From positions 109,619 through 173,618 of the forward strand of contig JAUMWB010000004.1 in the NCBI GenBank assembly GCA_030529845.1: DNA of 64,000 nt, in the 5' to 3' direction. Position 1 is the stretch's first letter. Every line of letters starts with the position of its first letter. Made by a program: the position numbers and the translations under genes. Below, in pieces: positions 1 to 8,915 of the stretch. The notes under the pieces are model-generated. The model was not told where the DNA came from. It saw only the letters and a program-made list of their open reading frames with translations, and did not search any database. Origin of the DNA: Rothia sp. (in: high G+C Gram-positive bacteria). GTDB taxonomy: Bacteria; Actinomycetota; Actinomycetes; Actinomycetales; Micrococcaceae.

Positions 1-32
1 TAACCTTGCACCAATACAAAGGGATTACCACC

Positions 33-819
33 GTGACTACACCCCAAATCCAGTGTCGCACCCTGGCACGTGGCACAGGCTGGGCAACCCCTGTCATTCT
101 TGCCAGCACATCTGTACCTGCTTTTGCGGCGTCCACCCCCGTAGTTGAAGATGACTGCACCTACGGAAAAATTGTTTCTGCCCCCCTGGTCCAATGTCTG
201 GCCTTCTCAGGGCAACTTCACCGGTTCTGTAGCTAAGGAACTTGAGTGGGCCGTCTACCCCACCAGTAGCTGCGCTACCGGACTTCAAGCGTTCTCTTTC
301 GACAATTCATTACCCACCACTCAGGCAGGCAACCCCCTCGCTAGCTCAAGCGCAACCGCCAATACCTGGCCTCCGACCTACCCGGCAGGTGGTAAGCCTG
401 ATGCTGACATCAATTCAGTGAACGGCATCGATGGTGTAGGCCAGGGAACCATCATTAACGTCCCCATGATTCGTCTCAACGACGACTTCAAGGGTGCAGA
501 CACCACCTATGCAAAGCTCTACAACTACCTGCGTTTTGCAGATGCTCCTGTGGTCACGAAGAACACTATGCACACCTGGGGCTACGGCAACCACTACACC
601 ACCGCAGACGGCCGCGACGGCTGGAGCTGGGATATTGAGGTCATGAGTAACATTGCCAACGGTCAGGCCGGTGCCAGCGTGGTGTCTTCCATGACCCGCA
701 TGCCAGCAGCCACTTACGGCGATACCGCCACCACCAGCGGCTCAGTCATTAAGACTCAGTATCGAGTTACCGTAACCTCCCCTGGGGGCGTCGTCAGCTA
801 TCTGTCAGCAGGTATCTAA
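33..819 (+). pseudogene. Secreted protein of unknown function, frameshifted
   Basis: A GTG at 33 is preceded by AAAGGG at the right distance and begins a protein with an export signal (ARGTGWATPVILASTSVPAFA) of the style common in Micrococcaceae surface proteins. This frame stops at 236. The rest of the protein continues in the next frame to the stop at 819 (SNVWPSQGNFTG, later TWGYGNHYTTADGRDGWSWDIEV). The two frames join naturally at the C6 run at 181-186: with five C's the reading becomes SAPWSNVWPSQGN. The intact product would be about 260 residues, exported and probably extracellular or surface-bound. I recognise no catalytic domain. The break is either a real mutation or a homopolymer sequencing error. 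A start at 6 is possible but lacks an obvious ribosome-binding site. Confidence 0.6.
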
Positions 820-914
820 TTCTTTTCCATCTAATCTAGTCAACGCAGAATAAGGAGCAGCCTATACAGTGAGTCAGCCTCTCAGTTGTGAGAGAGGCAC
901 CCGAAAAAGACGTG

Positions 915-956
915 CAATAGGCCCGAGCAGGAGTAGTGCCCTGCCCGGGCCTATTG
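915..956. terminator. Bidirectional terminator-like hairpin
   Basis: An 11-bp perfect inverted repeat (CAATAGGCCCG at 915-925 and CGGGCCTATTG at 946-956) lies between the broken secreted gene (ending at 819) and the convergent lipase gene (ending at 980). The position fits a shared transcription stop. There is only a weak T-rich stretch on either side. Confidence 0.6.
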
Positions 957-979
957 TTATATGTACGTTTTATAAAAAG

Positions 980-2359
980 CTAGAACTGCCAGCAGGAGTT
1001 GATGCTGGAGAGCCCCTTGAACTGACGATCCAGGAAAATCAGACCGCGGGGGATACCTTCAAAAATACCGGCTACGTGGGTGACACCTACCAGGGTATAG
1101 AAGGTGACCCGGGAACCCTGCTGGCAGTAGTCGGCAGCCAGCTGACGGTTGGTCTGGTAGGGGATCACGTCATCGCCCCAGGATGATGCGATAAGGATCG
1201 GCACTTCGGGGTGCCGCCCCTGCTGACCCAGGTTATTCTGCGCCATAATCTGGGAGACCTGGGGGTCGGTGGTCATTTCGCGGGCCAGGGTCTGGCCACT
1301 GGCGGTGAGGGTGCGGGTGTTCTTGAAACCAAAGGTTCCGACGGCGTCTAGGGTGCACTGGCCACGCACTGTCTCAAGGGCGGCCTGCCCTTCGGCTGAG
1401 AGTTTGTGGCTCAGGTCGATGCCGTAACTATCGGCCAGACCCACAACGCCCATCAATGAGAAACCCGTGTAAAGACCGCCATCAATGAAGCTGGTAACCG
1501 CCTGTAGATTGGCAGGTACAGCACCTGCGTAGATGCCCTTGAGATTGAGTTCGGGAGCGTAGCGGGCCTGGAGTTCACCGGCGGACGCCACCGCACCACC
1601 GCCCTGGGAGTAGCCCCAGAGACCGATGGGTGAGGTTGCACTACCCAGGCCAAGATCGGCGGCGGTAGCTGCTCGGGCGGCGTCCAGAACAGCGTTGCCC
1701 TGGTCTACGCGGTTGAGGTAGCTGTGGGTACCAGCGGTGCCCAGGCCGATGTAGTCGGTAATAACGACGTTGTAGCCCGCGTTCAGCAGAGAGGTGATAA
1801 CGAGGCTTTCATATTCACTGCCGGCTGCGAACTGGTTAGAGGGGGCGCAAGAGTCGCCAATGCCCTGAGTGCCGGGGGCCATGGCGATGATAGGACGTTC
1901 ACCGGGGCCAGCCCACCGTTTAGTGGTGGTGAGTGCGGTGCCGGTGACAGCCACAGGGTTGCCCCGGTGGTCGGTGGACTTATACATAATCCGCTGGGCC
2001 TGGGCTACGGGGTGGGCAATGACGTTGTTGGCATCGACCTTGAAGGTAAAGTTTTCCTTCTTGATGAGGGCGCCGTTAGCGGCGGGCAGTTGGGCCGGAG
2101 CATCGTAGAAGTTTACGCCAGTGAGCGCTTCTGGGGCATCATTGTAGATGGCTGCGGGGCTGTTGCCCTCACTGGTGAGTGCCTCTTGAATGAGTGCTTC
2201 TGCTTCTTGTACTGCCTGGCTGTTTTCAGTCAGGGATGCGGTGTCAGTTGCGTTGGCTGGGGCCATACTCAGGGCTAGCAGGGCGGTGAGTGAGAGAGCC
2301 GTTGCCCGGCGTTTGCCAGTATTTTTGGGCGCGGCGTGGCGCGGTGTGTATTTAGCCAT
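980..2359 (-). CDS. Secreted lipase (secretory lipase family, alpha/beta hydrolase)
   Basis: The 459-residue protein has a twin-basic, hydrophobic signal peptide ending near residue 37 (APANA). It then has an alpha/beta-hydrolase fold of the secretory lipase (LIP) family known from fungi and actinobacteria. The nucleophile elbow is GYSQGGG with Ser251. A later SWGDDVIPY segment and GVTHVAGIF supply the likely Asp and His. By family knowledge it hydrolyses triglycerides or other esters outside the cell. The gene stands alone: its upstream neighbour is a small divergent membrane protein, and a hairpin lies downstream. Substrate range cannot be read from the sequence. Cysteines at about 171 and 336 could form a disulphide. 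Confidence 0.8.
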   Translation of the reverse strand: MAKYTPRHAAPKNTGKRRATALSLTALLALSMAPANATDTASLTENSQAVQEAEALIQEALTSEGNSPAAIYNDAPEALTGVNFYDAPAQLPAANGALIKKENFTFKVDANNVIAHPVAQAQRIMYKSTDHRGNPVAVTGTALTTTKRWAGPGERPIIAMAPGTQGIGDSCAPSNQFAAGSEYESLVITSLLNAGYNVVITDYIGLGTAGTHSYLNRVDQGNAVLDAARAATAADLGLGSATSPIGLWGYSQGGGAVASAGELQARYAPELNLKGIYAGAVPANLQAVTSFIDGGLYTGFSLMGVVGLADSYGIDLSHKLSAEGQAALETVRGQCTLDAVGTFGFKNTRTLTASGQTLAREMTTDPQVSQIMAQNNLGQQGRHPEVPILIASSWGDDVIPYQTNRQLAADYCQQGSRVTFYTLVGVTHVAGIFEGIPRGLIFLDRQFKGLSSINSCWQF

Positions 2360-2450
2360 GAGTTTCCCTAGAGATAAAATGCGAGTGAGGATGCTGAAAA
2401 TTCAGCACTCTCAAAGTGTACAGCTAGATAGCTAGGAGCTGAAGACTTAG

Positions 2451-2708
2451 ATGAATGATACACCTCGCTATACAAAGCCTCTATGGAAACATCTTGTTCC
2501 TTTGAATCTCTTAGGACTAGCGCTGGGACTTTTCATCTACTTCCTACGACTCCAGTTCAACATAAATCTCTTAGTCAGAAATAGCACTGAGGACGTAACT
2601 TTCTCCTGGATAGGGCTCTTGCTGTATGTAATACCCTGCGTACTAGCACTCAATTTTTTGGGCTGGTTTGGCTACCTACAGGAAAATATCAGCGACGATA
2701 AAAACTAG
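2451..2708 (+). CDS. Small membrane protein of unknown function
   Basis: The 85-residue product has two likely membrane helices (about residues 15-32 and 52-72) and short polar ends. I do not recognise a family. AGGAG lies upstream at about 2433, a little further from the ATG than usual. Base use is unlike the neighbours: the stretch is clearly A+T-richer and uses codons such as TTA, CTA, ATA and AGA that are rare in this window. That hints at recent acquisition or weak selection. It lies between the lipase and the initiator tRNA and has no partner gene. It may not be expressed. Confidence 0.45.
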   Translation: MNDTPRYTKPLWKHLVPLNLLGLALGLFIYFLRLQFNINLLVRNSTEDVTFSWIGLLLYVIPCVLALNFLGWFGYLQENISDDKN

Positions 2709-2763
2709 CTCACCCCCTATCGACCATTAACTTAGCCACGGGGGCTTCGACAACTGAACAAAC

Positions 2764-2796
2764 AAAAAGACCCAGTTCTAAAAGAACTGGGTCTTT
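2764..2796 (-). terminator. Terminator of the initiator tRNA
   Basis: A 14-bp perfect stem (AAAGACCCAGTTCT at 2766-2779 and its complement at 2783-2796) with a 3-base loop lies just downstream of the tRNA on the minus strand and ends in a run of T on that strand. It is a classical intrinsic terminator. Confidence 0.85.
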
Positions 2797-2800
2797 GTCT

Positions 2801-2877
2801 TGGTTGCGGGGGCAGGATTTGAACCTGCGGCCTCCGGGTTATGAGCCCGGCGAGCTACCGAACTGCTCCACCCCGCG
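2801..2877 (-). tRNA. Initiator tRNA-fMet (anticodon CAT)
   Basis: Read on the minus strand, this gives a full cloverleaf with anticodon CAU, a GGTTCAAAT T-loop and an encoded CCA end. The acceptor stem starts CGCGGGG and ends CCCCGCA, so the first pair is a C1:A72 mismatch. The anticodon stem carries the GGG/CCC pairs (CCGGGCTCATAACCCGG). Both are hallmarks of bacterial initiator tRNA and separate it from elongator Met and Ile2 tRNAs. It is followed at once by an intrinsic terminator. Confidence 0.95.
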
Positions 2878-2950
2878 GCGACTCATATAACTATACGCGC
2901 TTCATCAACGCAGCGCAAGCCAAAACTGGCATTTGTGATGCACTCTACAC

Positions 2951-2996
2951 AAAAGGACGCCACCTGCCCGCTGAGTGCGGGAGGCGGCGTCCTTAT
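2951..2996 (-). terminator. Terminator of the UPF0182 gene
   Basis: AAGGACGCC (2953-2961) pairs with GGCGTCCTT (2986-2994), with further pairing inside (CCTGCCCGC with GCGGGAGG). It lies 28 bases past the stop of the minus-strand UPF0182 gene. The stem contains the GGACGCC word discussed in the findings. Confidence 0.75.
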
Positions 2997-3023
2997 TTAC
3001 CTGAGACAGATACAGCCTGACTC

Positions 3024-6000
3024 CTAGTTGGAGGGTGAGGGGCTGGGGCTTGCCTCGGTGGTGGCGGTGCCTTCGATACCCTCAGCGTCGATGGCACGCT
3101 GCAGGGCCTCATTTAGGCGGGTCTGGGCTTCACCATAGGCAGCCCAGTCACCAGCCTTCATAGCGACGTCCGCATCCTGCATCGCCTGGCGGGCGTCCTG
3201 CAGGGCACCGGTCAGGCTGGCGCTATCGGTGCTGGTAGCGGTACCGTCAGCTGCCTGGGCGGCTTCAGTTTCATCCACACCGGCGTCAGCGGCAGTTTCA
3301 GCGCCGGAGGAACCGCTAAAGAGTTCATCCAGGGCCTCTTCCAGGGTGGGTGCAAAACCGACCTGCTCACCAAAGCCCACGAGGACGCGACGCAGAGAGG
3401 GGTAGGCAGCGTCACCGGACGACTGCACGTAGACCGGCTGGACGTAGAGGATACCGCTACCCACGGGCAGGGTCAGCAGGTTACCGTTGATTACGTCGGA
3501 GGCACCCTGGCGCAGCAGGTTCAGCTCGGTCGAGACAGCGGTATCGGAGTTGAAGACATTCTGAGCCTGGCCGGGGCCGGGAACAACCGACGAGCGGGGT
3601 AGCTCAAGCAGGGTCAGTTTTCCGTAGCCTTCAGCCTTTTCGCCGTCCTTACCGGTACCGGCGTCACCGTTGGCGGAGAGGAAGCCGTACATGACATTAC
3701 GAGTATTGCTGTCTGACTGCTGGGGGATGAAGCTGGTGGTCAGCGAGAACTGAGCTGAATCTTCACCCGGCATCTGCAGGGACATGTAGTAAGGGGGCAG
3801 GGGGCGGCCGCTGTCGTTAGTGGGGTCGTTGGGAATTGACCAGCGATCGTCCCCGTTGTAGAGGCTATTTGCGTTGGTCACGTGGTAAGCGTTCAGAATC
3901 TCTCGCTGAACCTTGAAAAGATCCTGCGGGTAGCGTACGTGCTCAATAAGCGAAGCACTCATATCGCTGTAGGGGCGCACCGTATCGGGGTAGACCTTCT
4001 GCCAGCTCTTCAGAACCGGGTCCTGATCATCCCAGGCGTAGAGGGTAACGGAGCCGTCGTAGGCATTCACGGTGGCCTTGACCGAGTTCCGGATGTAATT
4101 GACCTGCTGGTTGGGCAGAGCCTGAGTGACACCGCTTGCGGTTTCAGAATCCGAGGTAGCGTTCTCCAGCTGGGCTGCCTGCGAGTAAGGGTACTGGTTG
4201 CTGGTGGTGTAGGCATCCACAATCCAGAGCACCTGGCCATCGATGATGGCCGGGTAAGGGTTGCCGTCTACGGTCAGGTAGGGGGCCACCTTCTTCACGC
4301 GCGCTGAGGGGTCACGGTCGTAAAGAATCTGGGATTCGGGGCGGACGGCGTCCGACAGCAAGATATCTGAGGACTGGAACTTAATAGCGTAGGCCAGACG
4401 GTTGAAGGCATTACCGATGACGGGGCCGCCGTTACCGCTGAAGGTGTACTTGGCGTCCGCGCCGCTCTCGTCATCGGCGGTCTGGGGGCGGTCAAGTTCT
4501 AGGGGCTCGTCCTCGGCGGTGCCACCCACGATGGAGTAGTCGGGTGAGCTCTGGCCGAAGTAGATACGGGGCTCATAATCTTCGCTAATGGCACCGGTAG
4601 CCTGAATACCCGACTGGATGAACTTGGGCTTACCGTCAGCTTCAACCTGGTTACCGTAGGCGGCGATGACGCCGTAGCCGTGGGTGTAGACCACGTGCTG
4701 GTTAACCCAGGACGACCCGGCATTCTGGTCGGGGTTCAGCTCACGGGCAGCGATAACGGTGTCGGTCTCGGTGCCGTTGATGGAGTAACGGTCAACCGAG
4801 AGATTCTGCCCGAACTGGTAGTAGGGGCGGAACTGCTGCAGCTGGGCAAAGGCACCGGAGACCACGTTGGGGTCGAGCAGACGAATGTTGGAGATGGTCT
4901 CGCTCTCCCCGCGCAGGGCACCCGCTGCGGTTGAGGTAGTGGCATCATAGCTCTGAACGTCAATCTGGTCCAGGCCGTAGGCTGCACGGGTCGCGTCGAT
5001 GTTGCGCTGGATATAGGGGGCTTCGGCTACCTGCTCGTTGGGTACAACCTGGAAGCGCTGCACAACCCAGGGGTAGATGCCACCGGCAACCAGTGAAGCA
5101 ATCACCAGCACGGCGGTACCAATGATGGGCAGACGGAAGTTTCCGCGTACGGCGGCAAGGACGAAGAGGACAGCAACCAGCAAAGAGGCAATGGCCAGAA
5201 TCGCGTTCACCGGGATAATAGCGTTGACGTCGCTATACATGGCGCCTGCCCAGGAGCCAGACTGGTCTTGGGTTGCATTGTAGCGGGCCAGCCACAGGGT
5301 AACGGCTCGCAGCAGAATGAAGAGGGCGCCAAGGACAGCAAAGTGGCGACGGAAATGCACGGTGGTGGTGATACCGCGCTCCCCCACGATTACTCCTCCG
5401 TAGAAGTAGTGCATGACCAGGGCTGCCATCGCTGAGAAGATAATGGCGGTGCTCAACAGGCCGGTCACCACGTTCAAGAAGGGCAGGGTGAACATGAAGT
5501 AGCCCAGGTCGCGACCGAACTCGGGGTCTGTGGTACCAAAGCTTTCGCCCTGGAAGAAGAGCAGGACGGTCTCCCACTGGGTCATGGCCCCGGTGCCGAC
5601 GAAGGCACCCAGGAGTACCGGCACTGCAACCAGCAGAACCTTACGCATACGCTCAATACCCTGGCGGTAACGCTCCATGTTCTGATTGAACATGTCCTGC
5701 ATATCGCCGTAGGGGTCGGGTACAGGGTTGCCGTTGGCATCTAGTCGGGGACTAGCAGGACGACGGGGGCTGGGAGTCTGTAATTGGCCGTGTCTATAGG
5801 CGTAAAAGAGGCTGGCCCACACGGCAATACCTACAACGAGAGCTGCAACCAGGAAGACGGCACCGCGGGTCAGGTTTTGGGTGATGAAAACCTTGAGGTA
5901 GCCCAGCTGGTCATACCAGAGGACGTCGGTGTACACCTGGGTTGCAAAAACAAAGGCTACGACCAGGGCGGCAATAATTGCCACGGTCACGGTCAGCGGC

Positions 6001-6059
6001 CGGTTTCTACGTTGAGGAGCGCGTGATGATGAACGGGGAGGGATGCTTCCGGTACTCAC
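3024..6059 (-). CDS. UPF0182 family integral membrane protein
   Basis: The 1011-residue protein has about seven membrane helices in its first 350 residues, starting with TVTVAIIAALVVAFVFATQVY. A large extracytoplasmic domain follows, then an acidic, Pro/Ser-rich tail. Length and layout match the UPF0182/COG1615 family, present in nearly all actinobacteria and of unknown role. The GTG start has AAGGA six bases upstream. The gene lies beside the PDZ/Lon-like protease, in the same order I recall from mycobacteria (Rv3193c-Rv3194c), which suggests a cell-envelope quality-control role. That role is inference. Confidence 0.85.
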   Translation of the reverse strand: MSTGSIPPRSSSRAPQRRNRPLTVTVAIIAALVVAFVFATQVYTDVLWYDQLGYLKVFITQNLTRGAVFLVAALVVGIAVWASLFYAYRHGQLQTPSPRRPASPRLDANGNPVPDPYGDMQDMFNQNMERYRQGIERMRKVLLVAVPVLLGAFVGTGAMTQWETVLLFFQGESFGTTDPEFGRDLGYFMFTLPFLNVVTGLLSTAIIFSAMAALVMHYFYGGVIVGERGITTTVHFRRHFAVLGALFILLRAVTLWLARYNATQDQSGSWAGAMYSDVNAIIPVNAILAIASLLVAVLFVLAAVRGNFRLPIIGTAVLVIASLVAGGIYPWVVQRFQVVPNEQVAEAPYIQRNIDATRAAYGLDQIDVQSYDATTSTAAGALRGESETISNIRLLDPNVVSGAFAQLQQFRPYYQFGQNLSVDRYSINGTETDTVIAARELNPDQNAGSSWVNQHVVYTHGYGVIAAYGNQVEADGKPKFIQSGIQATGAISEDYEPRIYFGQSSPDYSIVGGTAEDEPLELDRPQTADDESGADAKYTFSGNGGPVIGNAFNRLAYAIKFQSSDILLSDAVRPESQILYDRDPSARVKKVAPYLTVDGNPYPAIIDGQVLWIVDAYTTSNQYPYSQAAQLENATSDSETASGVTQALPNQQVNYIRNSVKATVNAYDGSVTLYAWDDQDPVLKSWQKVYPDTVRPYSDMSASLIEHVRYPQDLFKVQREILNAYHVTNANSLYNGDDRWSIPNDPTNDSGRPLPPYYMSLQMPGEDSAQFSLTTSFIPQQSDSNTRNVMYGFLSANGDAGTGKDGEKAEGYGKLTLLELPRSSVVPGPGQAQNVFNSDTAVSTELNLLRQGASDVINGNLLTLPVGSGILYVQPVYVQSSGDAAYPSLRRVLVGFGEQVGFAPTLEEALDELFSGSSGAETAADAGVDETEAAQAADGTATSTDSASLTGALQDARQAMQDADVAMKAGDWAAYGEAQTRLNEALQRAIDAEGIEGTATTEASPSPSPSN

Positions 6060-6235
6060 GGGTATCCTTCAGTTGTGTTTCGTGTCTGCCGCAAAGATGC
6101 GGCCTGTGTGGTGGGTGACGCCGCGCAGTGGGCGACGCTACATATAAGACACTATTTTGCCAAAGAAAGCTGTGAGTTTCGAGAGTAGGCTTACTGTTTC
6201 AGCTCTAGGGTGATACTCCCCTACTACCTGCTGGT

Positions 6236-7321
6236 TTAGGAGCAGGTGGGGAAGGTTGCGGGGTCTTCGCCCTGGCCGATGCGGGTCACCGCATCTACCG
6301 CCTCATCGAGGGTAGCAACCTTAATGACGTTCAGGCGACGCGGAACGTTACCGACCACTTCATCGCAGTTATCTGCCGGTGCCAAGAAAACCGTAGCACC
6401 GGCGTCCGCAGCTCCCCGCATCTTTTGCGCGATACCGCCGATGCTGCCTACGGTTCCGGCCGCGTCGATGGTGCCGGTTCCAGCAAAGTGGATGCCGCCA
6501 GTCATCTCGCCCTCGGTCAGCTCATCGATAATACCCAGGGCAAACATCATTCCGGCAGACGGTCCACCCACTTCTTCTAGGCCGTAGTTAACGGTCATGG
6601 GGAATTCAAAGGAACGGGCGATGTACATGCCCAACACGTAGCGCTGCCCCTGCTCGTTATAGGAGGGGGTGACGGTGACCTCCTGATCGCTGCCGTCGCG
6701 GGTCACGGTGAGGGTGACGGGTTGACCTGCGGACGAGTTCACCCGCTCAGTCAGGTCGGTGTAGCTGGTCAGGGCCTGGCCATTGAGGGCGGTTACCACG
6801 TCCCCCTCCTGCATCAGGCCTTGGCTGGGGCCACCCTCGACAGTACCTGAGACCGTCAATATTTCGGTGTACTTAATACCCAGCTGGGTCAGAGCGGCAG
6901 CCTGGGCTACCTCCTGGGAATTAGTCATATCGGCACTGTTCTGGGCGCTGACCTGATCGCTGGTCACTGAAGGGTCGTAGATAAGGTCGCTGGGTAGCAC
7001 AGCCGTTGAGTCTTCTAGCCAGGTGGCAAGAGCCTCAACCGCGAACAGGGATGAATTAGGACCACCGGCAACCGAAACAGTGGTCATATCGAGGTTGCCG
7101 CTGACCGGGTAGGTTTGAGCACCCTCAATCTCAATGAGTGGCTTGCTGTTAAACTCACCAATTGTATTGAAGGTGGGGCCGGGAGACTCAGTCACAAAAT
7201 CAACCGGAACTACCAAAGAAAGCATCGACAGCCCTAAAGCGCCCACAGCACTGACTGTACGCACATCAGCCCTGCGTTCACGAGGCTGGGCGCCTGCATT
7301 GTCCCTCTTCGAAAAAACCAT
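6236..7321 (-). CDS. PDZ domain, Lon-like S16 serine protease (YlbL family)
   Basis: The 361-residue protein has an N-terminal membrane anchor (about residues 22-42), a PDZ domain (about 140-222) with the typical GLMQEGDVVTALNG turn, and a C-terminal Lon-type protease domain. The Ser-Lys dyad is visible as Ser255 in GGPSAG and Lys300 in AQKMRGA. Family members are membrane-tethered proteases facing outward; the Bacillus relative YlbL degrades a cell-division inhibitor. Its neighbours are UPF0182 on the same strand and the DUF2342 gene, divergent. The ATG is the first in frame. The natural substrate here is unknown. Confidence 0.85.
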   Translation of the reverse strand: MVFSKRDNAGAQPRERRADVRTVSAVGALGLSMLSLVVPVDFVTESPGPTFNTIGEFNSKPLIEIEGAQTYPVSGNLDMTTVSVAGGPNSSLFAVEALATWLEDSTAVLPSDLIYDPSVTSDQVSAQNSADMTNSQEVAQAAALTQLGIKYTEILTVSGTVEGGPSQGLMQEGDVVTALNGQALTSYTDLTERVNSSAGQPVTLTVTRDGSDQEVTVTPSYNEQGQRYVLGMYIARSFEFPMTVNYGLEEVGGPSAGMMFALGIIDELTEGEMTGGIHFAGTGTIDAAGTVGSIGGIAQKMRGAADAGATVFLAPADNCDEVVGNVPRRLNVIKVATLDEAVDAVTRIGQGEDPATFPTCS

Positions 7322-7422
7322 AGGACTAGCCTACTAGCAAAATCGCCCAGCCCAGCCCACTCCCCAGCAAATTCCCACTTGGCTCATGGCTAAAAGCCCC
7401 CCGGGGCAGGCGCTCCGGTCGG

Positions 7423-7428
7423 TAGGCT
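7423..7428 (+). promoter_or_regulatory. Possible -10 box for the DUF2342 gene
   Basis: TAGGCT resembles the TAGACT -10 boxes found in front of other genes here. It sits about 55 bases ahead of the GTG at 7483 in the divergent PDZ/DUF2342 intergenic region. No clear -35 box is visible. Confidence 0.3.
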
Positions 7429-7482
7429 AAGGAGAAACAGGAGCAGCGGGCGCCGCAGCCCCCAAATGAAACGAGGCAGAAC

Positions 7483-8871
7483 GTGACCAACAACCCCTAC
7501 GACTCAACTGGCCGTGACCCCCTGGAAGAGTTCCTCAAGAAGCTCCAGGAGCAGGGGTTTGATCCGTCAGCTATGAACGGGGCCGCAGGCTTCGATGCCG
7601 ATGCCCTCAAAAACATGGGTATCCCCTTAGACCCTTCCATGCTCTCAGGCATCTTCGCCCAGGTGAACTCCATGATGAACGCCCAGCCCAACGACGACCC
7701 CGTTAACTGGGACATGGCCAAGCAGCACGCCCGCCAGGTACTGACCATGGGTGAGGATCCCTCTGTGACATCCACCCAGGTAGGCGCCGTCCGTGATGCC
7801 GCAGCCCTGGCAGATCTCTGGCTCGACCCCGTCACTGTCTTCGAGCGTCCTTCCTTCGGCGTTGAGGCCTGGGCCAAGGCCGAATGGGTTGAAAACTCCT
7901 TTGCTACCTGGAAAGATATCGCTGGCCCTGTTGCAGAAGAAGTTTCAGCAGCCATGACCTCATCGATCCAGCAGCAGATGCCCGAAGACATGGTAGGTAT
8001 GCTAGGCGGCGGCAACCTCTTTGCCGGTCTCGGTGGCATGATGTTCGGCATGCAGATGGGCCAGGCTATTGGCAAGCTCGCCGAAGAAGTCGTCTCCTCC
8101 ACCGATATCGGCATCCCGCTGGCTCAAGGGCGCTCTGCCCTGTTGCCCTCCGGTATCGCAGCCTTCGGCGAGGGGCTTGAAATCCCCGCCCAGGAAGTCA
8201 TGCTCTACCTGGCTGTGCGCGAAGCGGCCCTGATTCGACTGCACAAAACCAACCCCTGGCTGCGTGAGGATATCATCGACCTCATCACACGCTTCTCCCG
8301 CGGTATCCGCGTCGATATTGAACGCATGCAACAGGCCGCAAACGACATTGACTTTGACCCCTCAAACCCCGAGGCCATGATGGACGCTTTTGCCGGCGAC
8401 ATTTTCAAGCCCCAGCTGACGGAAGACCAGCAGCTGGCTCTTGACCGCCTCGAAACCCTGCTGGCGCTGATCGAAGGCTGGGTCAGTCTCATTACCGAAC
8501 AAGCAACTAAAAACCTGCCCATGGCCCCGCAGCTAGCTGAAACTATGGCCCGCCGCCGCGCTACCGGCGGCCCCGCCGAACATGCCTTCTCGCAGCTGGT
8601 TGGCCTTGAGCTTCGCCCCCGCAAAATGCGCGAAGCTCTCGCCTTCTGGCGTCACTATGAAGAGAACCACGGCTTCGAAGCCCGCGATCAGCTCTGGGAA
8701 GGCCCCGAAACTCTACCCACCGGCGAAGACCTGGACGACCCCGCTGGTTTCACCTCCCGCCGGGCCCTGCTCAACGCCAGCGAGGACGAGTTCGACGCAG
8801 CCCTCGAAAAGCTTCTAGCGGGCGGCTACGACGAACCCTCTGAGGGAACCGACAGCAAGGACAAGGAATAA
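7483..8871 (+). CDS. DUF2342 (zincin-like) protein
   Basis: The 462-residue protein matches the actinobacterial DUF2342 family, often named zinc-dependent metalloprotease or F420-associated protein. Visible family features are the Gly/Met-rich segment LGGMMFGMQMGQAIGKLA (about 183-200), the following SSTDIGIP, and the acidic C-terminus with ARRRATGGPAEHAFSQLVGLELRPRKMREA. No HExxH zinc motif can be seen. At the place where I expect the metal-binding helix the sequence is REAALIRLH (246-254), so activity as a metalloprotease is doubtful. The GTG start is preceded by ACGAGG. The order of PDZ protease, then this gene, then UvrD2 is shared with mycobacteria as I recall it. Confidence 0.75.
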   Translation: MTNNPYDSTGRDPLEEFLKKLQEQGFDPSAMNGAAGFDADALKNMGIPLDPSMLSGIFAQVNSMMNAQPNDDPVNWDMAKQHARQVLTMGEDPSVTSTQVGAVRDAAALADLWLDPVTVFERPSFGVEAWAKAEWVENSFATWKDIAGPVAEEVSAAMTSSIQQQMPEDMVGMLGGGNLFAGLGGMMFGMQMGQAIGKLAEEVVSSTDIGIPLAQGRSALLPSGIAAFGEGLEIPAQEVMLYLAVREAALIRLHKTNPWLREDIIDLITRFSRGIRVDIERMQQAANDIDFDPSNPEAMMDAFAGDIFKPQLTEDQQLALDRLETLLALIEGWVSLITEQATKNLPMAPQLAETMARRRATGGPAEHAFSQLVGLELRPRKMREALAFWRHYEENHGFEARDQLWEGPETLPTGEDLDDPAGFTSRRALLNASEDEFDAALEKLLAGGYDEPSEGTDSKDKE

Positions 8872-8877
8872 CAGACA

Positions 8878-8915
8878 GGGGTCTAGGGAAACATCTTCCC
8901 TAGACCCCCTTCTTT
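8878..8915. terminator. Bidirectional terminator between DUF2342 and YgjP-like genes
   Basis: GGGGTCTAGGGAA (8878-8890) pairs perfectly with TTCCCTAGACCCC (8896-8908) around a 5-base loop and is followed by CTTCTTT on the plus strand. It separates two convergent genes. Confidence 0.85.

Noticed and set aside
869-1186. 105-residue open frame on the plus strand near the lipase
   Set aside because: It is antisense to the lipase end, crosses the terminator hairpin and has no family-like features.
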